This document shows positions 60,418-64,000 of a stretch of 64,000 nucleotides of DNA, piece by piece (the stretch's first letter is position 1; each line of letters opens with the position of its first letter). Origin of the DNA: Bin127 sp965203505 (lineage in GTDB: Bacteria; Chloroflexota; Dehalococcoidia; Lucifugimonadales; Lucifugimonadaceae); assembly GCA_965203505.1 (NCBI GenBank), contig OZ241880.1, positions 2,976,001 through 3,040,000 of the forward strand, read 5' to 3'. The notes below the pieces were generated by a model. It worked only from the letters and a program-made list of their open reading frames with translations, searched no databases and was not told the origin of the DNA. Both the position numbers and the translations under genes were made by a program.

Positions 60418-62301
60418 TCATTCGGGCAGGGTGACGCGGGCGTGGACGCGCTCGCCCTTGCCTGCATCGTTCTGGGCCCGCACCCATACCCTGTAGGTCG
60501 CGCCGGGTTCCAAGTTGCGGAAGGTGGTGGTCGTCTTGCCCGCCGCGACCTTGCGGTCCTTGCCCTTGCCGGCGTCCATGTTCTTGATATGCACGATGTA
60601 GTTGTCCACCGCGCCGCCGGAGGCCGGGGCATCCCAGTTGACGGTTACCTTCTTTCCTTTGACCGTAAGTTGCAGGTTGACCACCGGGCCGGGTGTTTCC
60701 ACCGCCTCCGCCGTCTGCTGGGACTGCGGCTCCGGCTCTTGCTGGACCTCTACCAGTTGTTCGACCTGGGGCGGCGGGCCGCCGATGGTCGCGCTCGACG
60801 TGTTCGACAGCGCCCGACCGTCCGGCGCGCAGACCGCGCCCGACGGCTCGTCGTCGCAGTCCCGTCCGCCCGCGAGCGTCACCGTCACGTCGTCCGACGA
60901 CGCCGGCTGCACCGTCACCCGCCACAGCCCGGCGCCGACCTGCTCCACGTTCGTCACCCGGCCCCGCGTCACCGCGAACGACGACGCGCGCGGCGACCGG
61001 CTGAACTTGCCCACCGTCTCGCTCAGACGCACGTTCAGCGTGAACGCCGACTGCCCGTCATGCTTCGCGGGAACCGTCTCGAACGATGCCGTCAGCGGGT
61101 CGCGCTGCGCCTCCTCGTTGGAGCCCGGTCCCTCGCCGCCCCGTTGCTGCGACACCCTCTCCAGGCGCAGCGACACCGACTGGGCGGGGTCCGTGGTCCA
61201 GGTCAGCCCCGTGTTCCCCCAATGGTAGGAGCTGCCGAACTGCGTCGCGTCCGCCAGCCGAAGCTCGGTGCTGCCGTCCACGGTCAGCTTTGCGACCGCC
61301 TTCAGGGCATCCGAGAGGGGCCGGTCGAACGAGAGGCTCAGCGTCCCGCCGCTCAGGACCACGCCGAGGACCCTGTGCGCCGACCCGCCGTCGGAGAAGC
61401 CGTTGTCAGAGAGCGCATGGGGCGGATAACACTGGCGGCCGTTCTTGTGGTCGTTCTTGCAGCCCACCATGGGGAAGCTCGTCGTGCCGGTCACTTCGCT
61501 CAGCGCCACCCGCTCGTACACGAAGCCGTTCTGGCAGCGCTCGTTGGCGGCGAAGATGCCCTCGCCGTATTCACCGGTGTTGCCGGTGCACGAGACGTAC
61601 TGGCCGGCGGAGTTCTTCTGCTTGCGCACCACCATCGGACTGCTGCCGCGCTCGTGGGACACGTCCTTCACCGTCAGCGTCGCCGTCCAGGGCAGTGCGC
61701 CTGACACCCCAGCGGAGTCCGGATTGGGGCCCGTCAAGTTGTCCAGTACTACCACCTCGGTGGATGCGGGATTGCCGATCTTGTAGGGCGCATTGGCCGC
61801 GTCGATGGATGTCAGCGATAAGACGGCGTTCTCGTTACCCTCCGTGAGCCTGTCCGGTACTGCCGCAAACTTGAGGGTCACGCTTGTCGCGCCCGCCGGC
61901 AGGTCCACATACTCGGTGGTGGCCGACCAATGGTTGGGGCCACTCCAGACCTTGGTCAGCCCGCCAAGGGCGTAGTCCACGTTGCGGGTGGAGATGCCGG
62001 CGGTGGTGAACTTGACCCGGCTCGCGGTGCTCAACGCCGGAGTGATGGTCACATTGATGAAAAGCCCCGACGTGTCGTTTTCCTGGATCACATAGGTGAC
62101 TTCGGCGAACTGCACCGACGGCCGATTGTCCTGCGCCTCGGCCGGCCGAGCGGTCAATGTGAGCGCGGCGGTCAGCACGAGCGCGATAGCCGCTGCGGTC
62201 AGGGTCAGTCTGAGGGGGGAGGGCGTGCGGCGCCGGCGTGGCGGCTCAGCGGGACGGGAAGCGGGAGCGCGGGGAGGCCGCTGGGACGGCGTGAGGTCCA
62301 T
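60418..62301 (-). CDS. Secreted surface protein with Calx-beta and fibronectin type III domains
   Basis: 627 residues. A long basic N-region, then LRLTLTAAAIALVLTAALTLTARPAEAQ as signal peptide. Residues ~60-190 resemble a Calx-beta domain (FAEVTYVIQENDTSGLFINVTI, LTEGNENAVLSL). The middle (~200-400) is unrecognised, with paired Cys. About 400-510 is another beta-rich domain (LTASFETVPAKHDGQSAFTLNVRLSE). After a Gln/Glu/Pro linker, a fibronectin III domain (~535-625: VVNLQLTVKGKKVTVNWDAPASGG) ends the protein. GC is higher than in the neighbours and a frameshifted relic follows. Probably adhesive or matrix-associated. Confidence 0.8.
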   Translation of the reverse strand: MDLTPSQRPPRAPASRPAEPPRRRRTPSPLRLTLTAAAIALVLTAALTLTARPAEAQDNRPSVQFAEVTYVIQENDTSGLFINVTITPALSTASRVKFTTAGISTRNVDYALGGLTKVWSGPNHWSATTEYVDLPAGATSVTLKFAAVPDRLTEGNENAVLSLTSIDAANAPYKIGNPASTEVVVLDNLTGPNPDSAGVSGALPWTATLTVKDVSHERGSSPMVVRKQKNSAGQYVSCTGNTGEYGEGIFAANERCQNGFVYERVALSEVTGTTSFPMVGCKNDHKNGRQCYPPHALSDNGFSDGGSAHRVLGVVLSGGTLSLSFDRPLSDALKAVAKLTVDGSTELRLADATQFGSSYHWGNTGLTWTTDPAQSVSLRLERVSQQRGGEGPGSNEEAQRDPLTASFETVPAKHDGQSAFTLNVRLSETVGKFSRSPRASSFAVTRGRVTNVEQVGAGLWRVTVQPASSDDVTVTLAGGRDCDDEPSGAVCAPDGRALSNTSSATIGGPPPQVEQLVEVQQEPEPQSQQTAEAVETPGPVVNLQLTVKGKKVTVNWDAPASGGAVDNYIVHIKNMDAGKGKDRKVAAGKTTTTFRNLEPGATYRVWVRAQNDAGKGERVHARVTLPE

Positions 62302-62741
62302 TACCCCCCCCCCATTTGGAACTTATGTGCTACGAGTGTAGCCACGCTCCTGAACCTAATCAGCGATGTAGAGATTCCTGTCACGTCTTTTCCTATTTCA
62401 CTCGTCGCGAATCCGCATCTGCCGTCCCGGTCAGAACTATGTCCAGATCGGGCTTGTCAGCCAGACAATTCGATTGATTCTGTATTGAAAATCGGTGTCA
62501 TATCCATGCCATAAACGCAAATTTTCATGGCATGTTCATGTCAACATACGGGAGCAGGTGGATTGCTTCAGCGGGGAGCGTGTCAAAAACGCTGAAATGA
62601 CACCATGAAACGGGACGGGCCTGTTGTCGGACTCTCGGGCTCCGCGAAGGGCACAAGACCCTCCCCCTTTGTGCAAGGGGGGAGGATTTTGCATAGGCGA
62701 TAAAGAACTGGAGCCGACTGTATCTCGGTGTTTCTGCTCCC
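62302..62741. other. Intergenic stretch before the aminotransferase gene
   Basis: 440 bases, no gene. CCTCCCCCTTTGTGCAAGGGG (about 62660-62681) is a hairpin that may end the aminotransferase transcript on the other side. A C-run (CCCCCCCCC) lies just upstream of the surface-protein start. The AT-richer part around 62460-62540 may hold the surface protein's promoter. Confidence 0.4.
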
Positions 62742-64000
62742 TCAACTACCCCAAGCGCGCCGCAAAACCCGCTCGAACGCTTCCACGAACCCGTCCAACT
62801 CCTCGTATGTGTGCGCGGCAGATACATTTCCGGCGCACTTGCTTGACAACAGGTAACCCTCGTTCATCATCCCCATGAACACCATCTCAAGTAACTCGTT
62901 GTCGTTGGTCGCATACGATCGATAGTCCCGCACGTGCTCGGCTGTGGCTTGGATTGCGAACAACGATGTCGCGCCTGTCACTCCCATCGGCGCTTCCATC
63001 TCCGAGATAACTTCCCGCAGGCGGTTTCGCAGATACTCGCCTTTCGCGGCTAGTTCGTCGTACACGTCGACGGTCAGTTCTTTCAACGTCGCTACACCCG
63101 CCGCCGCAGTCATCGGATTACCGTTGAACGTCCCGGCGTGCGCTACCTGCGGACCACCCTCGCCGCTCGGGTCCCACATCGACATGATGTCGTTGCGTCC
63201 GCCGAAGGCTCCCACCGGCAACCCACCTCCGATCACCTTGCCGAAGCACGTCAGATCAGGCGTAACGCCGTAGTATTCTTGGGCGCCTCCACGCGAGGCA
63301 CGAAATGCGATCACCTCGTCGAAGATGAGCAGAATCCCCAATTCTGATGTGATCCTTCGGATCCCTTCGAGGAAGTCCGGATCGGACGGGACCATGCCGC
63401 ATTGACCGTTGATCGGCTCGACGATGACCGCGGCCAACTGATCGGCATTTTCTCGGATTGTCCGCTCCGCTGCCTCCAGATCGTTATACGGCATAATCAC
63501 GATCTCGTCGGCAGATTTTGGCGACATCCCGCTCGTCATCAGCACTGAGTTAGGCGCGCCTTCGTCGCCCGCTAAATCCACGTTGGGCGTGACGCTGATC
63601 TGCACTGCGTCGTGGTTGCCGTGATACGCACCTTCACACTTTGCGAGTAGGTTCTTGCCTGTGAAGGCGCGCGCCGCGCGGACCGCGTTCAGCGTCGCCT
63701 CGGTTCCCGAGTTGACGAACCTGATCTTGTCCAACGAAGGGACGCGTTCACACATCAACTCGCCCCAATCCACCACTAAAGGCGTCGGCGCCGGATATGA
63801 AACTCCATAGTCAAGCTGTTCCGTCAACGCCTCGATCACCGCCGGATGACGGTGGCCCAATATGAGCGTCGTCATGTTGTTGATGAAGTCAACGCGCTTG
63901 TTGCCGTCGACATCTGTTATGTGAGACCCATCGGCTCCAGACACATAGATCGGGAACGGATTCCAGAATATCGAGTTGCGTGTATCCCCACCCGGCAGGA
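62742..64000 (-). CDS. Class III aminotransferase (glutamate-1-semialdehyde aminotransferase-like), 5' end outside
   Basis: The frame stays open to the right edge, with LPGGDTRNSIFWNPFPIYVSG ahead of the first internal start, so the true N-terminus lies outside. Fold-type I PLP motifs: FVNSGTEATLNAVRAAR (phosphate site), EGAYHGNHD, LIFDEVIAFR (Asp to the pyridine N) and FGKVIGGGLPVGAFGG (Schiff-base Lys). The blocks match HemL and related 2,1-aminomutases. Without other haem genes nearby, a non-haem transaminase of the same subgroup is as likely. Confidence 0.88.
   Translation of the reverse strand, partial: LPGGDTRNSIFWNPFPIYVSGADGSHITDVDGNKRVDFINNMTTLILGHRHPAVIEALTEQLDYGVSYPAPTPLVVDWGELMCERVPSLDKIRFVNSGTEATLNAVRAARAFTGKNLLAKCEGAYHGNHDAVQISVTPNVDLAGDEGAPNSVLMTSGMSPKSADEIVIMPYNDLEAAERTIRENADQLAAVIVEPINGQCGMVPSDPDFLEGIRRITSELGILLIFDEVIAFRASRGGAQEYYGVTPDLTCFGKVIGGGLPVGAFGGRNDIMSMWDPSGEGGPQVAHAGTFNGNPMTAAAGVATLKELTVDVYDELAAKGEYLRNRLREVISEMEAPMGVTGATSLFAIQATAEHVRDYRSYATNDNELLEMVFMGMMNEGYLLSSKCAGNVSAAHTYEELDGFVEAFERVLRRAWGS

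Noticed and set aside
60442..61847. Long plus-strand frames opposite the surface protein
   Set aside because: Arg-rich shadows in GC-rich DNA; the minus strand shows signal peptide, Calx-beta and fibronectin motifs.

Overview
The window looks like one chromosomal segment of an uncultured, aerobic, moderately GC-rich bacterium, most probably a Chloroflexota lineage of the Dehalococcoidia/SAR202 type. This rests on gene style: S9 and CocE-type hydrolases, E2 acyltransferase, gamma-glutamyltransferase, FAD amine-oxidase-like pairs, a caa3-type oxidase with haem-bearing subunit II, a T-box on trpS, PaREP1 proteins and very many short dispersed GC-rich repeats. No rRNA or other strong phylogenetic marker is present, so the assignment is an inference.

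Layout. 1-5.7 kb is housekeeping: the end of a GT2 glycosyltransferase, nicotinate phosphoribosyltransferase, tilS, a CorC/CNNM protein and recA. 5.7-9.5 kb is repeat-rich and holds an orphan terminase-like ATPase/nuclease. 9.5-18.5 kb carries a PLD-family protein, an MFS exporter and a tryptophan block (trpS with T-box leader, trpE, trpG, then trpD) into which a DUF3800 gene and a structured small RNA are set. 18.7-30.4 kb is catabolic and accessory: CocE and S9 hydrolases, a purine permease fused to an ATPase-like domain, two PaREP1 genes, a DapA-like aldolase, a GNAT, an AAA-ATPase/TOPRIM pair resembling defence systems, and E2. 30.4-32.5 kb is repeats plus an internally deleted IS5-type element. 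32.6-38.3 kb holds gamma-glutamyltransferase, a homocysteine methyltransferase and two FAD oxidoreductases. 38.3-41.3 kb is repeats around a second orphan terminase paralogue. 41.3-45 kb is a large LRR lipoprotein and two tRNA genes.

45.2-48.4 kb is the most striking part: a complete 3.2-kb IS1595-family transposon with near-identical 23-bp terminal inverted repeats and a perfect 8-bp target duplication. It carries small Cys-rich passenger genes, a lipoprotein, an AT-hook-like peptide and a tRNA-like gene whose fold (8-bp acceptor plus 4-bp T stem, reduced D loop, long variable arm, G discriminator, CAG anticodon) fits the unusual allo-tRNA class rather than a normal tRNA. It has inserted into one end of a MITE.

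48.4-52.9 kb is a minus-strand run (rdgB, moaA, a triple RNase H-fold protein, rnhA, moaC). 53.1-59.2 kb is the cytochrome c oxidase operon (ctaC, ctaD, ctaE, subunit IV) followed by ctaG. The right end holds a coiled-coil protein, tRNA-Val, a Calx-beta/FN3 surface protein with a decayed tail, and a class III aminotransferase running off the edge.

Repeats are not random filler. Several families recur in both orientations (a 27-nt palindromic motif, a ~72-bp motif, a ~80-bp double-hairpin motif, a 245-bp unit and IS5-related MITEs). A palindromic TTAGCAC/GTGCTAA-type site lies in the promoter regions of recA, the small RNA and the first terminase gene.
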